DNA of 64,000 nucleotides from JBNFVY01 sp049943335. Its GTDB lineage: Bacteria > Pseudomonadota > Alphaproteobacteria > Rhodobacterales > Rhodobacteraceae. This document shows, in pieces, positions 25,177-35,300 of the stretch. The DNA lies in contig NZ_JBNFVY010000002.1 of the NCBI RefSeq assembly GCF_049943335.1, forward strand, positions 62,001 to 126,000. The letters run 5' to 3'. Both the position numbers and the translations under genes were made by a program. Numbering within the stretch: the first letter of the stretch is position 1; the number at the start of each line of letters is the position of its first letter. Below the pieces are notes generated by a model. It did no database searches. It saw only the letters and a program-made list of their open reading frames with translations, and was not told where the DNA came from.

Positions 25177-25962
25177 TCAGTTCCGGATGATTTTGGCCAA
25201 AGCACCAAACAGGTCGGAATTCGCGCAAATCAGCTCGCCATCCGCCAGGGCATCGCCTTCGGGGGCCAGCGCTTCAACGAAACCACCGGCCTCGCGCACC
25301 AGCAAAAGACCTGCAGCGATGTCCCAGGAATGCAGCCTGCGTTCCCAAAATCCATCGTACCGGCCAGCCGCCACATACGCCAGATCCAGCGCCGCCGCGC
25401 CCCAACGCCGCACGCCCGCACATGCGGGCAACAGCCGCGCAAGATCCTGCAGCGTATCGGGCAGATCGGCCCGGCCAGCAAACGGCAGGCCGGTCGCGAA
25501 AATCGCTTCGTTCATGCGCTTGCGCGCGGACACACGAATGCGGGTTTCGTTCATCCACGCACCTGCGCCCTTCTCGGCCCAGAACAGTTCATCCTTGGCC
25601 GGGTCGTACACCACGCCAGCCACGATTTCGCCCTTGTGCTCAAGCGCGATGGACACCGCCCAATGGGGCAACCCGTGCAGAAAGTTCGTGGTTCCGTCCA
25701 GAGGATCGACAATCCAGCGCCGCGTCGGGTCCTTGCCGTCGATGTCTTCGCTTTCCTCGCCGCACCAGCCATAGTTCGGGCGCGCTTCCATCAGTTCTTC
25801 GCGAATGATGTTTTCCGCCGCCACGTCGGCCCGGCTGACAAAATCACCGGCCCCCTTCAGCGACACCTGCAGGTTTTCAACCTCTTGGAAATCCTTGACC
25901 AACGATCGCCCCGCCTTGCGCGCGGCTTTCATCATCACGTTGATATTGGCACTGCCCTGCAT
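25177..25962 (-). CDS. suhB: inositol monophosphatase family protein (SuhB-like)
   Basis: A 261-aa Mg2+-dependent phosphatase. Metal-binding motifs GEESED (about 70-75), WIVDPLDGTTNFLHG and SWDIAAGLLLVREAGG are complete. Likely hydrolyses inositol-1-phosphate or related phosphates; SuhB relatives also act in rRNA transcription antitermination. The start at 25962 is chosen by homology; the longer frame runs into low-likeness sequence. Confidence 0.9.
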   Translation of the reverse strand: MQGSANINVMMKAARKAGRSLVKDFQEVENLQVSLKGAGDFVSRADVAAENIIREELMEARPNYGWCGEESEDIDGKDPTRRWIVDPLDGTTNFLHGLPHWAVSIALEHKGEIVAGVVYDPAKDELFWAEKGAGAWMNETRIRVSARKRMNEAIFATGLPFAGRADLPDTLQDLARLLPACAGVRRWGAAALDLAYVAAGRYDGFWERRLHSWDIAAGLLLVREAGGFVEALAPEGDALADGELICANSDLFGALAKIIRN

Positions 25963-26173
25963 GTCCGGCTCCTGTCTGTCAGGCCGCGCGTATAAGCCCG
26001 CAGGCCGTGGAATCCAAGAGCCGAGTGTACGGCGAACCGCTTTAGGGGGCATTGCAGGTGAATTTCCCCGTGATCTGTTGGCAAGGCTTTGTCAAAACTG
26101 AACGTGCAAGTCGACTGTTCAGGCGGCGGCACATAACAATACGGGCCCAACGTGCCCGAACAGAGGGTAGAAC

Positions 26174-26467
26174 ATGGAAGCGATTATCGGACAATTGGTC
26201 GGCGGCGTCCTGGGTGGCATGGGCGGCGGCAAGGCTGTTCCTTCGGCCAACATGGGGTCGTTGGGGAACGTGCTGGCCGGGGCGGCTGGCGGTCTGGCCG
26301 GCGGCGGTCTGCTTGGCAGCCTGATGGGCGGCGCCGCAGGCGACGTGGCCGCAGCCGCGGGCGGTCTGGACATTGCCGCGCTGGCATCGAACCTTGTTGG
26401 TGGCGGCGTCGGCGGGCTTGTCGTTCAGGTTGTGATCGGCATAATCGTCAAGAAACTGAGGGGCTAA
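26174..26467 (+). CDS. glycine-rich small hydrophobic protein
   Basis: A 97-aa protein, about one third glycine, with no charged residues between about 21 and 60 apart from one Asp. It starts MEAIIGQLVGGVLGGMGGGK and ends with a hydrophobic helix VVQVVIGIIVKKLRG. Glycine-zipper repeats (GGLAGGGLLGSLMGG) suggest membrane insertion. A strong GAGGGTAG precedes the ATG, so it is likely real. No bacteriocin transporter or immunity gene is adjacent. Not assigned to a function. Confidence 0.72.
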   Translation: MEAIIGQLVGGVLGGMGGGKAVPSANMGSLGNVLAGAAGGLAGGGLLGSLMGGAAGDVAAAAGGLDIAALASNLVGGGVGGLVVQVVIGIIVKKLRG

Positions 26468-26502
26468 CGCCCTTTTGCGCGGCTGAGCGACGGTGCACCC
26501 GT

Positions 26503-27408
26503 TCAGCCGCGCTGTAATTTCAGCGGCTGGGTGCGCGCAAGATCGATCAGGTGTGTCATGTACGGCTTTTTCGCGTCATCGGCCCGGATGGCAGCATAAA
26601 GACGCCGGGTGATCCCATCCTTGGTCAACGGACGCGTCACGTAATCCGAATTGTACTTCACCTCGCGCACCACCCAATCGGGCAGCACCGCCACACCCCG
26701 GTTCGAAGCCACCAGCAACAGGATCACGGCCGTCAGTTCAACCTGACGAACCGCTTTGGGGACGACCTTGGCAGGGGTCAGCAGCTGGCTGAACAGATCC
26801 AGCCGCGCCCGGTCGACCGGGTAGGTGATCAGGGTCTGGTCGCGGAAATCTTCGGCCTCGACATAGGGCTTGTCGGCCAACGGATTGCGCGATGACGCGA
26901 CAAACACCGGATCATAGTCGAAAAGGGGTTCGAACTGGACACCGGCAATGTTTTCCGGATCGGATGAAATGACCAGGTCGACCTCTTCCTTTTGCAACGC
27001 GGGCAGGGCATCGAAGGCCAGACCGGGGCGAATGTCGACATCAACGTCAGGCCACGCCTTGCGGAATTCTTCGAGCACGGGAAAAAGCCATTCGAAACAG
27101 GCGTGACATTCGATGGCAATATGCAGACGCCCGGCCCTGCCCGACCTGAGCCCTGAAAAATCCTCTTCCAAGGCGGCAACGCGCGGCAGGACCTCTTCGG
27201 CCAAGGCCAACAGTTTCTTGCCCGCCGCCGACAGCTTGAGCGGTTTCGATCTGCGCACGAACAGTTCGACCCCGGCTTGATCTTCAAGTCCTTTGACTTG
27301 GTGTGACAGCGCCGACTGGGTTATATTCAACTGATCGGCCGCGCGGGCCAGACCGCCGGCCTCGTGGATTGCCTTGATGGTACGCAGATGTCTGAATTCC
27401 AGGTGCAT
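26503..27408 (-). CDS. metR: LysR-family regulator MetR
   Basis: A 301-aa LysR-type activator of methionine synthesis genes, responding to homocysteine in E. coli. N-terminal helix-turn-helix MHLEFRHLRTIKAIHEAGGLARAADQLNITQSALSHQVKGLE. The effector domain includes HIAIECHACFEWLFPVLEEFRKAWPDVD, which closely follows E. coli MetR (IAIECHSCIQWLTPALENF). It diverges from metF. The ATG at 27408 aligns with the E. coli start; another ATG lies at 27423. A MetR-like box overlaps its start. Confidence 0.92.
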   Translation of the reverse strand: MHLEFRHLRTIKAIHEAGGLARAADQLNITQSALSHQVKGLEDQAGVELFVRRSKPLKLSAAGKKLLALAEEVLPRVAALEEDFSGLRSGRAGRLHIAIECHACFEWLFPVLEEFRKAWPDVDVDIRPGLAFDALPALQKEEVDLVISSDPENIAGVQFEPLFDYDPVFVASSRNPLADKPYVEAEDFRDQTLITYPVDRARLDLFSQLLTPAKVVPKAVRQVELTAVILLLVASNRGVAVLPDWVVREVKYNSDYVTRPLTKDGITRRLYAAIRADDAKKPYMTHLIDLARTQPLKLQRG

Positions 27409-27409
27409 G

Positions 27410-27422
27410 TGAAAGCAATTCA
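27410..27422. promoter_or_regulatory. MetR-like operator
   Basis: TGAA-N5-TTCA palindrome, the half-sites of the E. coli MetR consensus TGAANNWNNTTCA; the centre base is C, not A/T. It lies just upstream of the metR start codon, placed for autoregulation. Confidence 0.55.
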
Positions 27423-27440
27423 TTAATTTGATGAGTAATA

Positions 27441-27453
27441 TGAAATTGTCTCA
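27441..27453. promoter_or_regulatory. second, imperfect MetR-like operator
   Basis: TGAA-N5-CTCA, matching seven of eight half-site bases, about 50 nt before the metF start codon. Together with the first site it brackets the metR-metF divergent region. Confidence 0.42.
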
Positions 27454-27502
27454 CAGCGGCGAACATGACACAAGGCCCGCTCAGACACGTAAAGGAATCG
27501 AC

Positions 27503-28387
27503 ATGTCCGCGCCTCGCATCAGCTATGAATTTTTCCCGCCGCAATCGATCGAGGCGACGTTCCGCCTGTTTGAAACGGTGAATGCGCTGGCCCCGACCCA
27601 CCCCGATTTCGTGTCCGTGACCTATGGCGCGGGCGGCACCACGCGCAAGTTGACCCATGATGCAGTCGGGACGATTCACAAACACTACGGGTTGAATGTG
27701 GCCGCCCACCTGACGTGCGTGGATGCGACCCGCGAAGAAACGCTGGCCATCGCAGACAGCTATGCCGATGCCGGCGTAAGCGAAATTGTTGCGCTGCGCG
27801 GCGATCCCCCCAAGGGTCAGGGCAGCTTCAGCGCCCATCCCGAAGGCTTTGCCAATTCGGTTGAACTGGTCGAAGCACTGGCCAAGACCGGCAAATTCAG
27901 GATCCGCGTGGGCGCCTACCCTGACCCCCACCCCGAGGCCCCCGACAGCCAGGCCGATGTCGATTGGCTGAAACGCAAGATCGATGCGGGTGCCAGTAGC
28001 GCGATTACCCAGTTTTTCTTTGAAGCCGACACGTTCTTTCGGTTCCGGGACCGCTGCGAAAAGGCCGGTATAGACGCCGAAGTCATTCCCGGCATCCTGC
28101 CCATCGAACACTGGAAAGGCACCAAGCGCTTTGCTGAACGTTGCGGCACCCCGGTGCCTGAATGGCTGGACGAAAAGTTCGAAGGGGCGATTGCCGACGG
28201 CGCCGAGGCCCGGCTGGGGCGGGATCTAGCCATCGATCTGGCGTCCAAACTGATGGACGGGGGCGTGGAAAGCTTGCATTTTTACACGCTCAACAAGCCC
28301 GCGCTAACCAGTCAGGTGGTCGGCGCGTTGGGCGTATCCGCCGCCCCGGTGAAACCCGCCGCAACGTCAACAACCCAGGTGGCCTGA
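27503..28387 (+). CDS. metF: 5,10-methylenetetrahydrofolate reductase
   Basis: FAD-dependent reduction of methylene-THF to methyl-THF, the methyl donor for methionine. 294 aa; TIM-barrel motifs YEFFPPQS (catalytic Glu at about 8), SVTYGAGGTTR, HLTCVDATREET and ALRGDPPKG. Start ATG at 27503 with AAAGGAATC. Divergent metR and TGAA...TTCA boxes indicate MetR control. The C-terminal tail (KPAATSTTQVA) is non-conserved. Confidence 0.95.
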   Translation: MSAPRISYEFFPPQSIEATFRLFETVNALAPTHPDFVSVTYGAGGTTRKLTHDAVGTIHKHYGLNVAAHLTCVDATREETLAIADSYADAGVSEIVALRGDPPKGQGSFSAHPEGFANSVELVEALAKTGKFRIRVGAYPDPHPEAPDSQADVDWLKRKIDAGASSAITQFFFEADTFFRFRDRCEKAGIDAEVIPGILPIEHWKGTKRFAERCGTPVPEWLDEKFEGAIADGAEARLGRDLAIDLASKLMDGGVESLHFYTLNKPALTSQVVGALGVSAAPVKPAATSTTQVA

Positions 28388-28447
28388 GCGCAATTGACCT
28401 TGCGCGCGGACGGTTGCAGCGTGCCGTGGCGCAATGGGGGGAATACT

Positions 28448-28933
28448 ATGACAAGATATGTGGCACAGACGCCCGACGAATTGATTGATCAGGACAGCAC
28501 GTTGTCGATGTCCGGCCTGGACTTCATGAAAGGCATGGTCGAGGGGCGCATCGCCGGGCCGCCGATGGCCGCCGCGCTCAACTACCAGATCACCGAGGTC
28601 AGCGAAGGCCGGGCCGTATTTCGCGGCGCGCCAAAGTTCGAATTCGTCAACCCGACGGGCGCCGTGCATGGCGGCTGGTACGGGACACTTCTGGATAGCT
28701 GCATGGCCTGCGCCGTGATGACCGCCGTGCCCAAGGGCGCGATCTATACCACGCTGGAATACAAGGTGAATATCGTCCGCCCGATCAAGCTGGGCGTGCA
28801 GGTCGATGCCATCGGCATCCTGCAGCACGCGGGCCGGTCCACAGGGGTCGCCACGGGCGAAATCCGGGGGGTTGAAGACGGCAAGCTCTATGCTACCGGA
28901 TCTACCACCTGCATCATCATGCAGATCCGCTGA
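28448..28933 (+). CDS. PaaI-family hot-dog thioesterase
   Basis: A 161-aa hot-dog fold thioesterase. Conserved segment NPTGAVHGGWYGTLLDSCMACAV carries the HGG and Asp of the PaaI active site; TLEYKVNIVRPI is the second strand. Acts on acyl-CoA or aryl-CoA esters. ATG at 28448 behind GGGGGAA. Its 3' end overlaps the convergent DUF2235 gene by 17 nt. Confidence 0.88.
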   Translation: MTRYVAQTPDELIDQDSTLSMSGLDFMKGMVEGRIAGPPMAAALNYQITEVSEGRAVFRGAPKFEFVNPTGAVHGGWYGTLLDSCMACAVMTAVPKGAIYTTLEYKVNIVRPIKLGVQVDAIGILQHAGRSTGVATGEIRGVEDGKLYATGSTTCIIMQIR

Positions 28934-29954
28934 GCGCGGCCTCTAGCGTGGGGTGAAACCGCTCGGACGGGTCCGCACCGACCATGCGGCGGCGGCGCGA
29001 CAAGAACAATTTTGCCGCGCCGCGCCATGTGCCGACTGATGGTGCATCGGCATCTTGGGGAAAGCTGGCCTTCCACCCCGGCGGCAACGGCAGGCCAAGT
29101 GTTTCGGCTTGCTCCATCATCCATACGAACGGCACGTTGGCCAGGGGTCTTGCGCGGTGATAGCCGCCCAGTTGCCCCCCCACATCCCCATGCGTGCCGC
29201 GAAACCACATCTGGACCAGATTGCCCGACCATTCGGGATCGCTCACCCATAGCACCGGCGCGTAGGAATTGCGGGTTTCGTGAAAGGCCAGCGCGTGAAA
29301 CCCGTTTTTCACCCCGTGTGAAAGGTGGTGATTGTGAAACTGGTGCTTGGTCTCAGAAAAGCGCCAGATGATCGGCGCCCGCAAGCCCAGCGCCTTGACC
29401 GTGTCCCACACACCGATCATTTCGATCGTGACTTCGCGATGGCAATGAACCTTGGCAAAGCCTTCGCGCGCAGCCGCGCCATCCGCGGATTGATAGAGCC
29501 TGTAAGCCTCGCGCAGGTTGCGCTCGGTCGCGTGGCTTGCCGTCAACAGCCCCACGCGGTCAATCAAACCGGCAAGCGAGCGCACCGCATAGGCCCCCCG
29601 CGAATAACCGAAAAGGAATATCCGGTCCCCCGGACGGTAGCGCGAGGCCAGAGCGCCGTAGACCCGGCGGATCTGCTGGTTGATCCCCCGCCCTTCGATG
29701 ACGTTCAGCGCATCGCGCCAACCGGTCCATTGCACACCCGCCTCATAGCGCAACGACGTCTGACCCAGGGGCAAGGCCGCCTTGATCAGACGGTACGCAA
29801 GACCGGCGTTGGTTTCACGCCCATGGCGCAGCGACGACATCGTGCCATCCAGGATGATCACATGCGTGACCGGCCCGCGCCGCACGACGGGTCCACTGGC
29901 CTCTTGCTTGGGGCGCAGCCCGACAAGGCCGAATATGCGATCACTCAGGCGCAG
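28917..29954 (-). CDS. DUF2235 alpha/beta-hydrolase-like protein
   Basis: Predicted serine hydrolase of the DUF2235 (T6SS phospholipase-like) family. N-terminal THVIILDGTMSSL, nucleophile elbow FLFGYSRGAYAVRSLAGLI, VWDTVKALG, and GTHGDVGG. The start is uncertain: between the last in-frame ATG, deep inside the upstream gene, and the conserved core there is no ATG/GTG/TTG in a good context. A CTG at 29954 has a perfect AGGAGG 6 nt upstream, and I use it here (345 aa). A GTG about 60 nt inside is the alternative. No T6SS gene is nearby. Confidence 0.75.
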   Translation of the reverse strand: MRLSDRIFGLVGLRPKQEASGPVVRRGPVTHVIILDGTMSSLRHGRETNAGLAYRLIKAALPLGQTSLRYEAGVQWTGWRDALNVIEGRGINQQIRRVYGALASRYRPGDRIFLFGYSRGAYAVRSLAGLIDRVGLLTASHATERNLREAYRLYQSADGAAAREGFAKVHCHREVTIEMIGVWDTVKALGLRAPIIWRFSETKHQFHNHHLSHGVKNGFHALAFHETRNSYAPVLWVSDPEWSGNLVQMWFRGTHGDVGGQLGGYHRARPLANVPFVWMMEQAETLGLPLPPGWKASFPQDADAPSVGTWRGAAKLFLSRRRRMVGADPSERFHPTLEAALSGSA

Positions 29955-32238
29955 ACTGAACCTCCTGCAGGGTGGACCAGACCCGCGACGGGGTGAACGG
30001 CATGTCCGCCACCCGTACGCCCTGCCCCCACATTGCATCCAGTGCGGCGTTGGCCACAGCGGCCAGTGCGCCGACGGTGCCGGCCTCGCCGCAGCCCTTT
30101 ATGCCCATCACGTTCGCCTTTGAAGGAACCGGTTCCGAATGGAACGCAATAAAGGGAACGTCGTCGGCGCGCGGCAAACCATAATCCATGAACGTTGCCG
30201 ACAGCAGTTGACCGCTTTCATCGAACGCCAGGTCTTCGGTGATGGCCTGACCGATGCCCTGCGCCACGCCACCATGCACCTGGCCTTGGGCCAGCAGGGG
30301 GTTGATCAGGTTCCCGAAATCGTCCGCAACCGTGTATTTGACCACTTGCGTCTTGCCGGTGTCGGGGTCGATTTCGACCTCGGCGATGTGACAGCCATTG
30401 GGAAATGAACGCGCGTCCAGACGTGCGGTTTCGCGGAAACTCAGCAAATCGGTGCGCGCGGCCTTTCGCGCCATTTCGGCCACATCCATCATCGTGGGCG
30501 TGTCGTTGGACCCATCGATACGGAAATGTTCGTCGTCGAAACTGACATCGGCGCGCGGCACGTCGGCATCTTCGGCCAGGAATTCGCTGAAGGCTTCGAT
30601 CATGAAGGTCGCGGTGGCCAGCGTGGCGTTGTTCTGGGTGGTCACGCTGCGCGAGCCACCCGTGCCGCCCCCCGTCGGGATCAGATCGCTGTCGCCCTGG
30701 ATCACGTCGATCCGATCGACCTCAATCCCGGTCTGATCGGCCAGAAACTGGGCGTAGACCGTTTCGTGCCCCTGCCCGTTGGATTGCGTCCCGACATATA
30801 AATTGACCCGGCCGCTTTCCAGAAATTCCACATGGGCGGTTTCGCTAGGATCGCCAAGGATCGATTCGATGTAATAGCACAGGCCCCGCCCGCGCAGTTT
30901 GCCCGCGGCGGCCGAGGCCGCCCGGCGCGCATCGAACCCGTCCCAGTCCGCCTCGGCTGTCGCGCGGTCCAGCACGCGGGCAAATTCACCCACATCATAA
31001 AGTTCCCCGGTCTGCGTGTCATAGGGGAACTGATCGGGCTTGATAAAGTTGATCCGCCGCAAATCGCGCGGATCAATCCCAAGTTGGCGGGCCGCGTAGT
31101 CCATGGTGCGTTCCAGGGCGTAAATCGCTTCTGGGCGACCCGCGCCGCGATAAGCGTCGACCTGGGTGGTGTTGGTGTAGATGCCTTTCACGGCCAGGAA
31201 GACGTTTGCGACGTCATAGGTGCCAGTCAGAACGCGCGCGAACAAAAAGCTCTGGATGGACTGGCCGAAGTTCGAATTGTAGACGCCCAAATTCGACAGC
31301 GTCGTCACGCGATAGCCGGTGATCCGATAGTCGGCGTCCAAGGCCAGCTCGCAGGTTGACGTCAGGTCGCGCCCGGCATGATCCGACAGCATCGCTTCGG
31401 TTCTTTCCGACATCCAGCGCACCGGGCGCCCCGTCACCCTGGCCGCCAGCGCGCAGGCGAAATACTCGGGATAAGGCGCGGCCTTCATGCCAAAGCCACC
31501 GCCCACGTCCGGGTGGGTGACGCGCACCTGGTCGGGATTGATCCCGAAGGCGCGTACCAGTTCGCCCTTCATGCCCCAGACGCCCTGACCGTTAAAGCAC
31601 AGGTGGACGCGGTCGCCCTGCCATTGGGCATAGCAGCCGCGCGGTTCCAGCGAATTGACGATGACGCGGTTGTCCGGAACATCGACCTTGACCACGTGGG
31701 CCGCAGCCTGAAATGCCGCTTCGGTCTGGGTTTCGTCGCCGATGGCCCAGTCATAGGCAACATTGTCCGGCGCTTCGGGGTGAATGGTCGGCCCGCCCGG
31801 AGCCACATCCATCTTGACCGGTAATTCATTGAAATCGAACAGGATCAATTCGGCCGCATCGCGCGCCTGATCAAGCGTGTCCGCAACAACCAGCGCAATC
31901 GGTTCGCCCACGTGGCGGACGCGATCCTTGGCCAGCATGGGCCGCAAGGGCGCAGCCCCCCTGGATCCGTCACGGTTTGTCATCAACGACCCGCTCATCG
32001 AGATATCCATGCCAGCGGCTTCCATGTCCGCCACGCTCAGAACCGCCGCTACGCCCGGGGCAGCGCGCGCATCTTCCAGGTCAAGTTCGGTGATATCGCC
32101 ATGGGCAACCGGGGATCGAAGGAACACGCCATGCAGCGCATCGGCAGGCGCAATGTTATCGACATAGCGCCCATGCCCGGTAAGAAAACGAAGGTCTTCG
32201 CGGCGCCGCACCGGCTGGCTCTTGCCGAATTTTTCCAT
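29941..32238 (-). CDS. xanthine dehydrogenase-family molybdopterin-binding (CoxL-like) subunit
   Basis: A 765-aa large subunit of the molybdenum hydroxylase family. Motifs: RFLTGHGRYVDNI near the N-terminus, DVGGGFGMKAAPYPE, AYRGAGRPEAIYALER (the active-site loop of the AYRGAGR kind, not the Cys-containing VAYRCSFR of true CO dehydrogenase), TGGSRSVT, and GCGEAGTVGALAAVANA with the catalytic Glu. No FAD (CoxM) or 2Fe-2S (CoxS) subunit is adjacent, so partners must be elsewhere or absent. ATG at 32238 with GGGAGG. Its last bases overlap the proposed DUF2235 start. Confidence 0.9.
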   Translation of the reverse strand: MEKFGKSQPVRRREDLRFLTGHGRYVDNIAPADALHGVFLRSPVAHGDITELDLEDARAAPGVAAVLSVADMEAAGMDISMSGSLMTNRDGSRGAAPLRPMLAKDRVRHVGEPIALVVADTLDQARDAAELILFDFNELPVKMDVAPGGPTIHPEAPDNVAYDWAIGDETQTEAAFQAAAHVVKVDVPDNRVIVNSLEPRGCYAQWQGDRVHLCFNGQGVWGMKGELVRAFGINPDQVRVTHPDVGGGFGMKAAPYPEYFACALAARVTGRPVRWMSERTEAMLSDHAGRDLTSTCELALDADYRITGYRVTTLSNLGVYNSNFGQSIQSFLFARVLTGTYDVANVFLAVKGIYTNTTQVDAYRGAGRPEAIYALERTMDYAARQLGIDPRDLRRINFIKPDQFPYDTQTGELYDVGEFARVLDRATAEADWDGFDARRAASAAAGKLRGRGLCYYIESILGDPSETAHVEFLESGRVNLYVGTQSNGQGHETVYAQFLADQTGIEVDRIDVIQGDSDLIPTGGGTGGSRSVTTQNNATLATATFMIEAFSEFLAEDADVPRADVSFDDEHFRIDGSNDTPTMMDVAEMARKAARTDLLSFRETARLDARSFPNGCHIAEVEIDPDTGKTQVVKYTVADDFGNLINPLLAQGQVHGGVAQGIGQAITEDLAFDESGQLLSATFMDYGLPRADDVPFIAFHSEPVPSKANVMGIKGCGEAGTVGALAAVANAALDAMWGQGVRVADMPFTPSRVWSTLQEVQSAPE

Positions 32239-32383
32239 TTCAGGCCTCCCGCTGTTTTCTGCCAAACACTAGCCTGCCTGCCGCCACTGTCCAACCCATG
32301 CGATCATGCGCGGTCTTTCCCTTCCTGCGCGCATTGGGTAAGCAGTGCCGCAGCACAGCAATTCGACCGGAAGGCGACCGATC

Positions 32384-35300
32384 ATGGCGATGGAAAAAAC
32401 ATTCGACGCACGCGAAGCCGAAGCCCGTATTTACGACACATGGGAAGCCGAGGGCCGTTTCAAGGCAGGCGCGAACGCCTCGTCAGACGAAACCTTCAGC
32501 ATCATGATCCCGCCGCCCAATGTCACCGGCAGCCTGCACATGGGCCATGCGTTCAACAACACGTTGCAGGATATCCTTGTCCGCTGGCACCGGATGCGCG
32601 GGCACGACACGCTGTGGCAGCCGGGTCAGGACCACGCGGGGATCGCCACGCAGATGGTCGTCGAACGCCAGTTGGCGCAAAATAAGGAACCCTCGCGCCG
32701 CGAAATGGGCCGCGAGGCCTTCACCAAGCGCGTGTGGGACTGGAAGACCGAAAGCGGCGACACGATCATCAACCAGCTCAAGCGGTTGGGCGCGTCCTGC
32801 GACTGGTCGCGCAACGCATTCACCATGTCAGGCGCCGAGGGCGCCCCCGAAGGCGAAGAGGGCAACTTTCACGATGCGGTGATCAAGGTCTTTGTCGACA
32901 TGTACGAAAAGGGCCTGATCTACCGCGGCAAGCGGCTGGTGAACTGGGACCCGCATTTTGAAACCGCGATCAGTGATCTTGAGGTCGAGAACATCGAAGT
33001 CGATGGCCATATGTGGCACTTCAAGTACCCGCTGGCGGACGGCGCCACTTACACCTACATCGAAAAGGATGAGGACGGGAACATCGTGCTGGAGGAAGAG
33101 CGCGACTATATCGCGATCGCCACCACCCGCCCCGAAACCATGTTGGGCGACGGCGCGGTGGCGGTGCATCCGTCGGACGAACGCTATGCACCGATCGTCG
33201 GCACGCTCTGCGAAATCCCGGTCGGCCCCAAGGAACACCGCCGCCTGATCCCGATCATCACCGACGATTACCCCGATCCCGATTTCGGCTCGGGCGCGGT
33301 CAAGATCACCGGCGCGCATGACTTCAATGACTATAGCGTCGCATCGCGCAACAACATCCCGATGTATCGCCTGATGGACACCAAGGGCGCGATGCGCGAC
33401 GACGGGGTGCCCTATGGCGATGCCGCCGCCCGCGCCAGGGAAATCACGGCCGCGGGCACCTTCGATCCGAACGAGGTCGACGGGCTGAACCTGGTGCCTG
33501 AAAAATACCGCGGCATGGATCGTTTCGACGCCCGCGAACAGGTGATCGCCGATATCGACGCCGAAGGGCTGATGATCGAGGTCGAGGACAAGAAGATCAT
33601 GCAGCCGTTTGGTGACCGCTCGAAGGTCGTCATCGAACCGATGCTGACCGACCAGTGGTTCGTCGACACATCGAAGATCGTCGAACCGGCACTGGACGCC
33701 GTGCGCAAGGGGCGCGCGAACGGGGGCACTGACATTCTGCCCGAAAGCGACCGCAAAGTGTATTTCCATTGGCTGGAAAACATCGAACCGTGGTGTATTT
33801 CCCGCCAGCTCTGGTGGGGGCATCAGATCCCGGTCTGGTACGGGCTGGACCTAGGCTATGACAAGGACATGAACGCAGATGGCGATCTGGACCACGTCGA
33901 GCTGCTGGGCCTGCTGACCGAAGGCGGGATGCTGCACGCGGGCGACGTGATGCATTGCGCCGCTGACTTCGCGGGCGTTCAGGATGCCTTCCGGCGCGAG
34001 ATTTACGATGTGCCGAACCCGTTGTCCCATGCCGCGATCATCGAAGTGGCCGACAAGCACGAAGCCATCGAACGTCTGGCCGAAAGCCTGGCGCAGTATG
34101 CTGTCGATCAAGACCCGACCAAGCTGGTCTACCCGGTGTGGCGCGATCAAGACGTGTTGGACACGTGGTTTTCATCCGGCCTGTGGCCCATTGGCACGCT
34201 GGGCTGGCCGGAAAAAACGCCCGAGCTAGACAAGTACTTCCCGACAAGTGTGCTCATCACCGGCTTTGACATCATTTTCTTCTGGGTCGCCCGGATGATG
34301 ATGATGCAATACGCCGTCGTTGGGGAACGCCCGTTTGACACGGTCTATGTCCATGCGCTGGTCCGCGACGAAAAGGGCAAGAAGATGTCCAAATCGCTGG
34401 GCAACGTTCTGGACCCGCTGGACCTGATCGACGAATACGGCGCCGACGCGGTGCGCTTTACCCTGACGGCCATGGCCGCGATGGGGCGCGATTTGAAACT
34501 GTCCACGCAGCGCATCGCGGGCTACCGCAACTTCGGCACAAAGATCTGGAATGCGGCCCGGTTTGCCGAAATGAACGGCGTGTTCGACACTTATACGCCG
34601 GGGGCCACCCCTGCGCCCAAGGCCACGCTCAACCGTTGGATCATGGGCGAAGTTGCCAAGACCCGGGTGGCCGTCGCCGCCGCGCTCGAGGACTTCCGCT
34701 TCAACGATGCGGCCAATGCGCTCTACAGCTTTGTCTGGGGGACATTCTGCGACTGGTACGTGGAATTCTCCAAGCCGCTGCTGCTGGACGAAAATGACGA
34801 CCGGCAGGAAACCCAGCAAACCATGGGCTGGGCACTGGATCAGTGCCTGATCATGTTGCACCCGATCATGCCCTTCATTACCGAAGAGCTATGGGGCACC
34901 ATGGCCAAGCGCGAAAAGCCACTGGTCCATGCCGACTGGCCGACCTATGGCGACGAACTGGTCGACGCCGATGCTGACCGCGAAATGAACTGGGTCATCA
35001 GCCTGATCGAAGCGATCCGTTCAGCCCGCGCCCAGATGCACGTGCCGGCCGGGCTGAAAATCCCCATGTTGCGGGTTGAAACCGATGATGCTGGCCGCCG
35101 CGCCTATGCCACGAACGAAGCGCTGATCATGCGTCTGGCCCGAATAGACAGTCTGGCCGAAAGCCCCACGGTCCCCAAAGGGGCAATCACCATTCCCGTT
35201 GCCGGGTCCACCTTTGCCCTGCCCATCGCCGACATCATCGACATCGACGAGGAAAAAGCACGGCTGGAGAAAACCCTCGGAAAGCTGGAAAAAGAGCTGG

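Noticed and set aside
27409..27502. SAM riboswitch upstream of metF
   Set aside because: The gap is too short and lacks SAM-I or SAM-II blocks; MetR boxes explain the region better.
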